A DNA stretch of 7,883 nt from an uncultured Collinsella sp. (GTDB lineage Bacteria; Actinomycetota; Coriobacteriia; Coriobacteriales; Coriobacteriaceae). The stretch spans positions 1 to 7,883 of the forward strand of contig USDH01000066.1 of NCBI GenBank assembly GCA_900553415.1, read 5' to 3'. Below are positions 1-5,776 of the stretch, one piece after another. Positions within the stretch are counted from its first letter, which is position 1; every line of letters starts with the position of its first letter. Below the pieces are notes generated by a model. It was given only the letters and a program-made list of their open reading frames with translations, made no database searches and had not been told where the DNA came from. The translations under genes were made by a program, and so were the position numbers.

Positions 1-1
1 A

Positions 2-67
2 TCGGCAGAGCCCGCGCGTCATATGACCGTCTGCATTTTGCAGCGCATTCGGGAGGAACGCGTATGA
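2..67 (+). CDS. 3' end of an unidentified upstream gene (partial)
   Basis: Frame 2 is open from the window edge and stops at TGA 65-67, giving 21 residues that end in RIREERV. The stop overlaps the ATG of the glycosyltransferase at 64-66 in an ATGA arrangement, which is typical of translationally coupled genes. The same arrangement recurs at the regulator-lepA boundary in this piece. Frame 3 is closed at 24-26. Frame 1 is also open but runs into the glycosyltransferase itself. The fragment is too short to identify. If real, it implies that the glycosyltransferase is a downstream gene of an operon. It could equally be a chance open stretch. Confidence 0.35.
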   Translation, partial: SAEPARHMTVCILQRIREERV

Positions 68-867
68 ACCTGCTCTTTGCGATCAACGGGGGCTATATCC
101 CCACATTTCTCAATTGTATGCGCAGCGTGCTGCTGCACGGCGGCGCGAGCCATTACGAGGTCTTTATCCTGCACTCCGATCTCACGCCCGCCGATGAGGA
201 GCGCGTGCGCGCGGCGCTGCCCGAGGTCGGGCTGCACTTTGTGTTCGTCGACCCCGCGATGTTCGACGGCTTTCCGGAGTCGAAGCGCTACCCGCGCCAG
301 ATCTATTACCGCATCGCAGCGCCCCTGCTGCTGCCGGACACGCTCGAGCGCATCCTCTACCTCGACGCGGACACGGTCATCATCAATCCCCTCACGACGC
401 TGTATGCCGCGCCGTTCGGAGATGCGTATTTCATGGCCTGCACGCACACGCGCAAGCTGCTCGAAAAGCTCAACGCCGCGCGTCTGGGCATGGACGAGGC
501 CGCGCCCTACATCAACACCGGTGTGCTGCTGTATAACCTCCCGGCCCTGCGGGCCGATTTGGATATGGAGCGCGTGCGCGCCTTTGCCGATGAAAAGCAG
601 GACGTGTTCCTGCTGCCGGATCAGGACATTCTCACCGCGCTCTACGGCGACCGGGTGCACCTGCTCGACAGCATGGTCTACAATCTCAGCGACCGCATCC
701 TTGCGCTGCACAACGCGCAGCTGCTTGCTGAGCCGGTCGATCTCGACTGGGTGCGCGCGCACACGGTCATCATCCACTACTGCGGCCGGCTCAAGCCGTG
801 GAAGCCGCACTATGTCGGTGTGCTCGACGTGTTTTACCACGAGCTGATGGATGAGATTCAGGAATAA
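64..867 (+). CDS. Glycosyltransferase family 8 protein
   Basis: A retaining glycosyltransferase of the GT8 family, which transfers a hexose from a UDP-sugar to lipopolysaccharide, teichoic-acid-like or other surface glycans; the acceptor cannot be read from sequence. Visible family marks in the 267 residues are an N-terminal nucleotide-binding strand (NLLFAINGGY, 2-11), RQIYYRI near 78-84, and the metal-binding DxD as LDADT (D101, D103). These are followed by YINTGVLL (149-156), LPDQD (184-188) and the C-terminal HYCGRLKPWK (238-247), which closes over the UDP-sugar. There is no signal peptide or membrane segment, so it should be cytoplasmic. The ATG at 64 follows GGGAGGAA (50-57). The length is near the short end of the family and looks complete. 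It converges on tadA across a shared terminator. The family call is firm; substrate is unknown. Confidence 0.9.
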   Translation: MNLLFAINGGYIPTFLNCMRSVLLHGGASHYEVFILHSDLTPADEERVRAALPEVGLHFVFVDPAMFDGFPESKRYPRQIYYRIAAPLLLPDTLERILYLDADTVIINPLTTLYAAPFGDAYFMACTHTRKLLEKLNAARLGMDEAAPYINTGVLLYNLPALRADLDMERVRAFADEKQDVFLLPDQDILTALYGDRVHLLDSMVYNLSDRILALHNAQLLAEPVDLDWVRAHTVIIHYCGRLKPWKPHYVGVLDVFYHELMDEIQE

Positions 868-907
868 AAAAAGCATGCGTCCCGAACGATCGGGACGCAT
901 GCTTTTT
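868..907. terminator. Bidirectional intrinsic terminator between the glycosyltransferase gene and tadA
   Basis: A perfect 18-bp inverted repeat (868-885 with 890-907) around a 4-base ACGA loop. The core is GC-rich (GCATGCGTCCCGA). Each outer end is a run of five A on one side and five T on the other, so each strand ends its transcript in a hairpin plus U tract. It begins one base after the TAA of the glycosyltransferase, and its distal arm overlaps the TAA of tadA (906-908 read in reverse). One hairpin therefore serves both convergent genes. Confidence 0.92.
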
Positions 908-1355
908 ATCCGCGCAGGCCGCCAAAAAACGTGCGCAGCATGCCCGCACAGTCTTCCGCCAGCACGCCGCCGTAAATGGCGGGGTGGTGACCGTAGCGCT
1001 CCTCAAAGAGGTTGAGCACACTGCCGCACGAGCCGAAATTCGGCTCTTTCGCGCCGTAGACGACGACCGGAATGCGGGCGTTGATGATCGCCCCGGCGCA
1101 CATGGGGCACGGCTCGAGCGTGACATAGAGCGTGCAGCCGTCGAGCCGCCACGTGCCGAGCGCGCGGCACGCCTCGGCAATGGCCTCCATCTCTGCGTGG
1201 GCATCGGCGCGGTGCGTGCGCTCGCGGCGGTTTCGGCCGCGGCCGATGATGCGGCCCCCGGCGTCGACGATCACGCAGCCGACCGGCACCTCCCCGTCGG
1301 CCGCCGCGGCGTGCGCGAGCGTGAGCGCCGCGCGCATATATTCCTCGCGCTCCAC
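906..1355 (-). CDS. tadA: tRNA-specific adenosine(34) deaminase TadA
   Basis: Converts adenosine 34 of the tRNA anticodon (mainly tRNA-Arg ACG) to inosine, allowing wobble decoding; usually essential. The 149-residue protein has the zinc deaminase signature. His53-Ala-Glu55 supplies one zinc ligand and the catalytic proton shuttle, and the Pro-Cys-x-x-Cys motif places zinc ligands at Cys83 and Cys86. The N-terminal ALTLAHAAAADGEVPVG and the NFGSCGSVLNLF segment are also typical of TadA rather than cytidine deaminases. The length is normal. The start is GTG at 1353-1355, preceded in sense by AAAGGGGAG at about seven bases; the alternative ATG six codons in would cut helix 1. It follows pta on the same strand but lies behind the pta terminator, leaving no room for a promoter of its own in between. 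Confidence 0.95.
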   Translation of the reverse strand: MEREEYMRAALTLAHAAAADGEVPVGCVIVDAGGRIIGRGRNRRERTHRADAHAEMEAIAEACRALGTWRLDGCTLYVTLEPCPMCAGAIINARIPVVVYGAKEPNFGSCGSVLNLFEERYGHHPAIYGGVLAEDCAGMLRTFFGGLRG

Positions 1356-1372
1356 AGGCGCTCTCCCCTTTC

Positions 1373-1405
1373 AAAAAACCGGCGCTGTTAAAATAACAGC
1401 GCCGG
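1373..1405 (-). terminator. Intrinsic terminator of pta
   Basis: A 12-bp perfect stem (CCGGCGCTGTTA at 1379-1390 with its complement at 1394-1405) around a 3-base loop. On the minus strand it is followed by six T (1373-1378). It starts 24 bases past the pta stop codon. The tadA ribosome site begins almost directly after the T run, so tadA expression depends on read-through or on a promoter inside pta. On the plus strand no U tract follows, so it acts in one direction. Confidence 0.88.
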
Positions 1406-1429
1406 AAACACGTTTTGGACGAAAACCGA

Positions 1430-2431
1430 TCAGGCCAGAGCCGCCGTGATGATGGACATCTGGTAGACTTCCTCGGCGTCGCAGCCGCGGGACAGGTCGT
1501 TGATGGGCGCGTTCAGGCCCTGCAGGATCGGGCCGTAGGCCGCAAAGCCGCCCAGACGCTGTGCGATCTTATAGCCGATGTTGCCGGCCTCGATGCACGG
1601 GAAGATGAAGGTGTTGGCATGGCCCGCGACCGGAGAGCCGGGGAACTTCAGCTGGCCGACGACCGGGGAGACGGCAGCGTCAAACTGCATCTCGCCGTCG
1701 AGCTTCAGCTCGGGCGCGAGCTCCTTGGCGATGACGGTGGCGTCATGGCTGAGCGCGACCGTGCCGCCCTTGCCGGAGCCCTTGGTGGAGAAGCTCAGCA
1801 TGGCGACCTTCGGATCCATGCCGAAGATCTCGGCAGTCTTGGCGGTCTCGATGGCGACCTCGGCCAGCTTCTGCGCGGCGGAGAAGGTGACCTCACCGGT
1901 GGCCTTGTCGACGTTGTCCTGATAGTCGATGTTGATGGCGCAGTCGCCCATGGCGAGCATTTCATCGCCGCGGACCATGATGAAGCAGGAGCTCACGAGG
2001 TGGGCACCCTTCTTGGTCTTGATGAGCTGCAGCGCCGGGCGGACGGTGTCCGCGGTGGAGTAGGTCGCGCCGCCGAGCAGGGCATCGGCCACGCCCATCT
2101 TCACGAGCATGGTGCCGAAGTAGTTGCCCTTCTGGAGGTTGGCGCGGACTTCTTCCATGGTCATTTTGCCCTTGCGCAGGTCGAACATGCACTGGGCCAT
2201 CTCGTCCATCTTGTCATAGTTGGCGGGATCGATGATCTCGAGGCCCTCGATGTCAAAGTTGCCGGCCTTGGCCGCAGCCTTCACGTCCTCGACGTTGCCG
2301 ACGAGGATCGGCGTCAGGAAGCCGCCCTGTTTCAGGCGGGCAGCGGACTCGAGGATGCGGGCATCGGTGCCCTCGGTGTAGACGATCTTGCGCGGATTGG
2401 CTTTGAGAACTTCAACCAGATTTTCAAACAT
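1430..2431 (-). CDS. pta: Phosphate acetyltransferase
   Basis: Interconverts acetyl-CoA plus phosphate and acetyl phosphate plus CoA. With acetate kinase this gives ATP by substrate-level phosphorylation in fermenters. The 333-residue protein matches the single-domain PTA family in length. Visible motifs are YTEGTDARILESAA (18-31), GGATYSTADTVRPAL (120-134), SFSTKGSGKG (213-222), DGEMQFDAAV (245-254) and NDLSRG (311-316), which carries the conserved Ser-Arg of the CoA/phosphate site. I chose the ATG at 2429-2431 because GGAGG sits about eight bases upstream. An in-frame ATG 24 bases earlier (2455) has no ribosome site, and translation from it would run through that GGAGG. Acetate kinase is not adjacent within the window. 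The gene is monocistronic by its promoter and terminator, with tadA beyond. Confidence 0.96.
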   Translation of the reverse strand: MFENLVEVLKANPRKIVYTEGTDARILESAARLKQGGFLTPILVGNVEDVKAAAKAGNFDIEGLEIIDPANYDKMDEMAQCMFDLRKGKMTMEEVRANLQKGNYFGTMLVKMGVADALLGGATYSTADTVRPALQLIKTKKGAHLVSSCFIMVRGDEMLAMGDCAINIDYQDNVDKATGEVTFSAAQKLAEVAIETAKTAEIFGMDPKVAMLSFSTKGSGKGGTVALSHDATVIAKELAPELKLDGEMQFDAAVSPVVGQLKFPGSPVAGHANTFIFPCIEAGNIGYKIAQRLGGFAAYGPILQGLNAPINDLSRGCDAEEVYQMSIITAALA

Positions 2432-2470
2432 GGTGTTTTCCTCCAATATGTTCATCTATTTTCTGTTTTT

Positions 2471-2490
2471 CTGTGAACATGGTTTCACAA
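2471..2490. promoter_or_regulatory. Palindromic operator candidate at the pta transcription start
   Basis: An imperfect palindrome with half-sites TGTGAA (2472-2477) and TTCACA (2484-2489) around six bases. It lies immediately downstream of the pta -10 box, covering about +1 to +20, a usual place for a repressor. The half-sites match the redox regulator Rex (TTGTGAA-N4-TTCACAA), which controls fermentation genes in many Firmicutes, but here the spacer is six rather than four. The CRP-like reading (TGTGA/TCACA) has a spacer of eight instead of six. The operator role is plausible; the identity of the binding protein is not established. Confidence 0.5.
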
Positions 2491-2496
2491 TTAAAT

Positions 2497-2525
2497 AGTG
2501 TAACACCACCTCCGACGTTTTTCAA
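2497..2525 (-). promoter_or_regulatory. Sigma-A type promoter for pta
   Basis: Read on the minus strand, a -35 box TTGAAA (2520-2525) is separated by exactly 17 bases from a -10 box TACACT (2497-2502). The predicted start of transcription is near 2490, giving a leader of about 60 bases before the pta ATG. Box quality and spacing are good. The start site is predicted only. Confidence 0.7.
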
Positions 2526-2554
2526 CCCCCGCACACAATTTTAAAAAGAGGTTG

Positions 2555-2583
2555 TTGCCGTTTGTGCGCAGGCGTGGTAAAAT
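2555..2583 (+). promoter_or_regulatory. Sigma-A type promoter for the XRE regulator and lepA
   Basis: TTGCCG (2555-2560), a 17-base spacer and TAAAAT (2578-2583) on the plus strand. The predicted start is about 2590, roughly 29 bases before the regulator ATG. It is the only good promoter before the regulator, and because lepA overlaps the regulator it should drive both genes. It diverges from the pta promoter with about 30 bases between the two -35 boxes. Confidence 0.65.
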
Positions 2584-2618
2584 ACAGACCGTTATCAGAA
2601 CGTTACAGGAGGTGCGGC

Positions 2619-2930
2619 ATGGAACGCAATTTTGCTGCCGTCATGTCGGAGCTGCGCCACGCGCGCGGGCTGTCCCAGCGCAAGGTCGCGGCCGACCTGA
2701 AGATCAGTCAGGCGCTGCTGTCCCACTACGAAAACGGTGCGCGTGAGCCCGGGCTCGCGTTCGTGTGCAGGGCGTGCGATTACTACGGCGTGAGCGCCGA
2801 CTTTCTGCTCGGCCGTGCGCCGAGCCCGACCTGCACGCCCGAACAGCTCGAGGCACTGCGCGCGCTCGTGCAGGACGTGCGCACAGCCGCTGACCGCGCC
2901 GAGGCCGCACTGGAGGAGATTTCCCTATGA
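2619..2930 (+). CDS. XRE-family helix-turn-helix regulator
   Basis: A 103-residue protein with an N-terminal Cro/cI-type DNA-binding domain (about 5-62). The visible marks are LRHARGLSQRKVAADLKISQ (helices 1-3), then SHYENGAREP and a final CDYYGVSADFLLGR, the classic end of this domain in Firmicutes regulators. The remaining tail (about 68-103) is an Ala/Glu/Arg-rich helix that may mediate dimerisation. ATG 2619 is preceded by AGGAGGT (2607-2613) at five bases. A longer TTG-started frame from 2562 was rejected because it begins inside the promoter spacer. The stop TGA overlaps the lepA ATG as ATGA, implying coupled translation. Its target is unknown; autoregulation or action on divergent pta are possible but unsupported. 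Confidence 0.88.
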   Translation: MERNFAAVMSELRHARGLSQRKVAADLKISQALLSHYENGAREPGLAFVCRACDYYGVSADFLLGRAPSPTCTPEQLEALRALVQDVRTAADRAEAALEEISL

Positions 2931-4726
2931 TCCCACAAGAAAACATCCGCAATTTTTCGATCATCGCCCACATTGACCACGGCAAGTCCACCCTGTCCGA
3001 CCGGCTCATCGAGCTGTGCGGCGCAGTGGATCAGCGCGAAATGGAGGACCAGCTGCTCGACAACATGGATCTCGAGCGCGAGCGCGGCATCACGATCAAG
3101 GCGCGCGCCGTCGGGCTGACCTATCACCGTGACGGCAAGGTCTACACGCTCAACCTCATCGACACGCCGGGCCACGTGGACTTCAACTACGAGGTCAGCC
3201 GCTCGCTCGCCGCGTGTGAAGGCGCCGTGCTGATCGTGGATGCCTCGCAGGGCGTGGAGGCGCAGACGCTCGCCAACACCTACCTCGCGCTCGACCACGA
3301 TCTGGAGATCCTGCCGGTCATCAACAAGATCGACCTGCCCTCGGCCCATCCCGATGAGGTTAAGACCGAGATCGAAGACGATCTCGCCATTCCCGCAGAC
3401 GATGCCGTGTGTGTCTCGGGCAAGACCGGCGAGGGCATCCACGATCTGCTGGAATCCATTGTCTTTTTGATCTCTCCGCCCAAGGGCGATGCGAACGCGC
3501 CGCTCAAGGCGCTCATCCTGGATTCGTACTTCGACGAGTATCGTGGCGTCGTCGCCACGGTGCGCGTCTTTGACGGCTCCATCAAAAAGGGCGATACCCT
3601 GCGCATGATGCAGGCCGAGGGCGACTTTTTGGTCGATGGCGTGGGCGTCAAGCGTCCCGCCGAGACCCCGGTCGACGCGCTTACGGTCGGCGAGGTCGGA
3701 TACGTTGTCACGGGCCTGAAGGACCCCGAGGCCGTTCGCGTGGGCGATACCCTCACGTGGGCGTCGAATCCCTGCCCCGAGCCGCTTCCCGGCTACCGCG
3801 AGGCTAAGCCCATGGTCTATACGGGCCTGTTCCCGATCGATAACAAGGACTACGAGAACCTGCGTGACGCGCTCGATAAGCTGCACGTCAACGACCCGTC
3901 GTTGGTGTGGGAGCCCGAGACCTCGGTGGCGCTCGGCTTTGGCTTCCGCGTGGGCTTCTTGGGCCTGCTACACATGGAAGTCGTCAAGGAACGCCTGGAG
4001 CGCGAATTCAACCTGGACCTCATTGCCACGAGCCCCTCGGTCGACTATCAAGTCTACAAGACCGACGGCGAAATGATCGATGTCCGCAGCCCGCAGGACC
4101 TTCCCGAGGCCACGCGTATCGAGCGCATTGAGGAGCCTTACCTCAAGGCTAAGATCATCTGCCCGCCTGAGTACACGGGTGCCGTTATGCAACTCGCCAT
4201 CGAGCACCGCGGCGTCACGACCGACATGATCCACCTGACGAGCAAATCGGTCGAGATGCGCTTTGATATGCCGCTCGCCGAGCTCATCTTGGACTTCTTT
4301 GACCAGCTCAAGAGCCGCACCAAGGGTTACGCCTCGCTCGACTACGAGTTCAACGAATATCGCCCCTCCGAGCTCGTCAAGCTCGATATTTTGCTTTCGG
4401 GCGACGAGGTGGACGCGCTGTCGTTTATCGTCCATAAGGACAAGGCCTATGGCCTGGCCCGCGGCCTGTGCGACAAGCTTAAGGAGATCATCCCGCGTCA
4501 GTTGTTCGAGGTGCCCATCCAGGGTGCTATCGGCAACAAGATCATCGCCCGCTCCACCGTCAAAGCGCGTCGCAAGGACGTTCTTGCCAAGTGCTACGGC
4601 GGCGATATCTCGCGTAAGCGCAAGCTGCTCGAGAAGCAGAAAGAGGGTAAGAAGCGCATGAAGGCCATCGGATCGGTCGAAGTGCCGCAGGAGGCCTTTA
4701 TGGCGATCCTCAAGGTGGACGAGTAG
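2927..4726 (+). CDS. lepA: Elongation factor 4 (LepA) GTPase, apparently a hybrid of two species' genes
   Basis: A ribosome-bound GTPase that back-translocates stalled ribosomes and assists 30S biogenesis. The 599 residues match the family length. The GTPase motifs are G1 AHIDHGKST (14-22), G2 RGITI (53-57), G3 DTPGH (79-83), G4 NKID (133-136) and G5 SGK (164-166). The LepA-specific C-terminal domain is present, with the Lys/Arg-rich end DISRKRKLLEKQKEGKKRMK. The ATG at 2927 follows GGAGGAG (2912-2918) and overlaps the regulator stop. The first ~130 residues look Firmicutes-like (KARAV, NTYLALDHDLEILP). From about residue 140 the sequence looks Coriobacterial (EIEDDLAIPADDAVCVSGKTG, LDSYFDEYRGVVATVRV), and the following genes agree with that. 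The frame is unbroken, so the product would look normal. Function is certain; single-genome origin is doubtful. Confidence 0.95.
   Translation: MIPQENIRNFSIIAHIDHGKSTLSDRLIELCGAVDQREMEDQLLDNMDLERERGITIKARAVGLTYHRDGKVYTLNLIDTPGHVDFNYEVSRSLAACEGAVLIVDASQGVEAQTLANTYLALDHDLEILPVINKIDLPSAHPDEVKTEIEDDLAIPADDAVCVSGKTGEGIHDLLESIVFLISPPKGDANAPLKALILDSYFDEYRGVVATVRVFDGSIKKGDTLRMMQAEGDFLVDGVGVKRPAETPVDALTVGEVGYVVTGLKDPEAVRVGDTLTWASNPCPEPLPGYREAKPMVYTGLFPIDNKDYENLRDALDKLHVNDPSLVWEPETSVALGFGFRVGFLGLLHMEVVKERLEREFNLDLIATSPSVDYQVYKTDGEMIDVRSPQDLPEATRIERIEEPYLKAKIICPPEYTGAVMQLAIEHRGVTTDMIHLTSKSVEMRFDMPLAELILDFFDQLKSRTKGYASLDYEFNEYRPSELVKLDILLSGDEVDALSFIVHKDKAYGLARGLCDKLKEIIPRQLFEVPIQGAIGNKIIARSTVKARRKDVLAKCYGGDISRKRKLLEKQKEGKKRMKAIGSVEVPQEAFMAILKVDE
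3290..3400. other. Probable chimeric junction 1 (Clostridia-like to Coriobacteriia-like) inside lepA
   Basis: Sequence character changes here, in or next to the conserved G4 stretch encoding LPVINKIDLPSA (3314-3346). Upstream are Firmicutes-style protein sequence, CGC-dominated arginine codons and Firmicutes-type promoters and terminators. Downstream are Coriobacterial protein signatures, frequent CGT and GTT codons and the lepA-dus-hemW-dnaJ order. A conserved block of this kind is where assembly graphs of two species collapse. The exact base cannot be fixed by eye because both sides are GC-rich. Confidence 0.6.
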
Positions 4727-4730
4727 GTCT

Positions 4731-5774
4731 ATGGCGCTTTCTGAATACAGCAAGCGGCTGCTGGGTGTCTATGCCGAGCAGCCGTTCCTTATGGCTCCCA
4801 TGGCGGGCGTGACCGACCCTGCCTACCGCATCATGTGCCGCCGCCGCGGTGCCAACCTTGCCTACAGCGAGATGGTGAGCGTGGCGGGCCTTGCCTATGC
4901 CAGTAACAAGACCTGGCGCCTGGTGCTACCGGCCGACGAGGAGCAGCAGATTTGCGTCCAGCTCTTTGGCTCCAAGCCCGATCAGTTTGCGAGCGCCGTC
5001 GCCGCCGTCGAGGAGCGCGTGGGTGACCGTCTGTCGCTCATCGATATCAACATGGCCTGTCCTGCCCGTAAGGTTGTCACCAAGGGCGAGGGCTCTGCCC
5101 TTATGCGCACGCCCGATTTGGCCGAGAAGATCGTCGAGGCGGCGGTGGGCGCGGCGCATGTACCCGTGACCGTAAAGATCCGCAAGGGCTTTTATGCCGA
5201 GGACCGTAATGCCGCGACATTTGCCCAGATGCTTGAGAGTGCAGGGGCTGCCGCAGTCGCCGTGCATGGTCGTTGCGCCACGCAGCTCTACACGGGCCAG
5301 GCCGATTGGTCGGTCGTCGATGAGGTTGCCGACGCCGTTGAGATTCCCGTGATTGGTTCGGGCGATGTGTTCTCGGCCGAGGATGCCGCGGAGCATCTGC
5401 GCAGCTCGGGTGCCAGCGCGGTGTTTATTGCGCGCGGTATCTATGGGAACCCGTGGGTGTTTGGCGATGCTCGCGCCCTTGCGCTCGATGGCATACCGGT
5501 GCCGGCTCGCAGCTCCGTTGAGCGCCTGGACGCCCTGCGTGAGCACCTAACGCTGACGCATGAGCTCCTGCCGCTCATGTCGCGTGCCCGTACGTACGCA
5601 AGCTGGTACTTAAAAGGCATGCCCCATGCTGCAGCCTGGCGCGCGCAGGTGGTGCGCTGCTCCACGTATGAGGAGTTTATGGCGCTGGTCGATGAGATCG
5701 AGCATGATGTGGTGGCCTGCGAGGCTGCCCTTGCCGCCGGCGAATCGGTGCCCCCTCATCCGCTGGAGGCTTAA
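4731..5774 (+). CDS. dus: tRNA-dihydrouridine synthase (DusB/NifR3-type)
   Basis: An FMN enzyme that reduces uridine to dihydrouridine in the D-loop of tRNA using NAD(P)H. The 347 residues show the TIM-barrel family marks in order: MAPMAGVTD (21-29, FMN phosphate region), IDINMACPARKVV with catalytic Cys110, VTVKIRKG with Lys149, and VHGR (178-181). GSGDV (209-213) and ARGIYGNPW (234-242) follow. Two positions depart from the commonest wording: Ala109 where Gly usually precedes the catalytic Cys, and Ser210 in GSGD where Asn is usual. Neither removes a catalytic residue. The helical C-terminal tRNA-binding domain is present (SRARTYASWYLKG). It starts four bases after the lepA stop, with a weak AGGTGG ribosome site, so it is probably co-translated from the lepA transcript. 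Confidence 0.94.
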   Translation: MALSEYSKRLLGVYAEQPFLMAPMAGVTDPAYRIMCRRRGANLAYSEMVSVAGLAYASNKTWRLVLPADEEQQICVQLFGSKPDQFASAVAAVEERVGDRLSLIDINMACPARKVVTKGEGSALMRTPDLAEKIVEAAVGAAHVPVTVKIRKGFYAEDRNAATFAQMLESAGAAAVAVHGRCATQLYTGQADWSVVDEVADAVEIPVIGSGDVFSAEDAAEHLRSSGASAVFIARGIYGNPWVFGDARALALDGIPVPARSSVERLDALREHLTLTHELLPLMSRARTYASWYLKGMPHAAAWRAQVVRCSTYEEFMALVDEIEHDVVACEAALAAGESVPPHPLEA

Positions 5775-5776
5775 GG

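Noticed and set aside
19..900. Long minus-strand open frame opposite the glycosyltransferase
   Set aside because: It is the antisense shadow of a clear GT8 gene in GC-rich DNA, with no recognisable domain, and it would run through the terminator.
2432..2455. Upstream in-frame ATG for pta adding eight residues
   Set aside because: It has no ribosome site of its own, and the GGAGG used by the downstream ATG would lie inside the added coding sequence.
1415..2476. 353-residue plus-strand open frame opposite pta
   Set aside because: It is a low-complexity Gly/Asp/Leu-rich antisense frame, has no ribosome site, and starts beside the pta terminator; pta is unambiguous on the other strand.
2471..2490. 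Reading the pta palindrome as a CRP or CcpA (cre) site
   Set aside because: The CRP half-sites are spaced by eight instead of six bases, and the central CG and flanks of a cre site are missing.
2562..2618. Upstream TTG start for the XRE regulator
   Set aside because: It lies in the promoter spacer before the predicted transcript start, and a textbook AGGAGGT precedes the ATG at 2619.
2783..3886. Long minus-strand frame opposite the regulator and lepA
   Set aside because: It is an antisense shadow of lepA with no domain. It crosses the suspected junction, so it cannot be evidence of a real gene.
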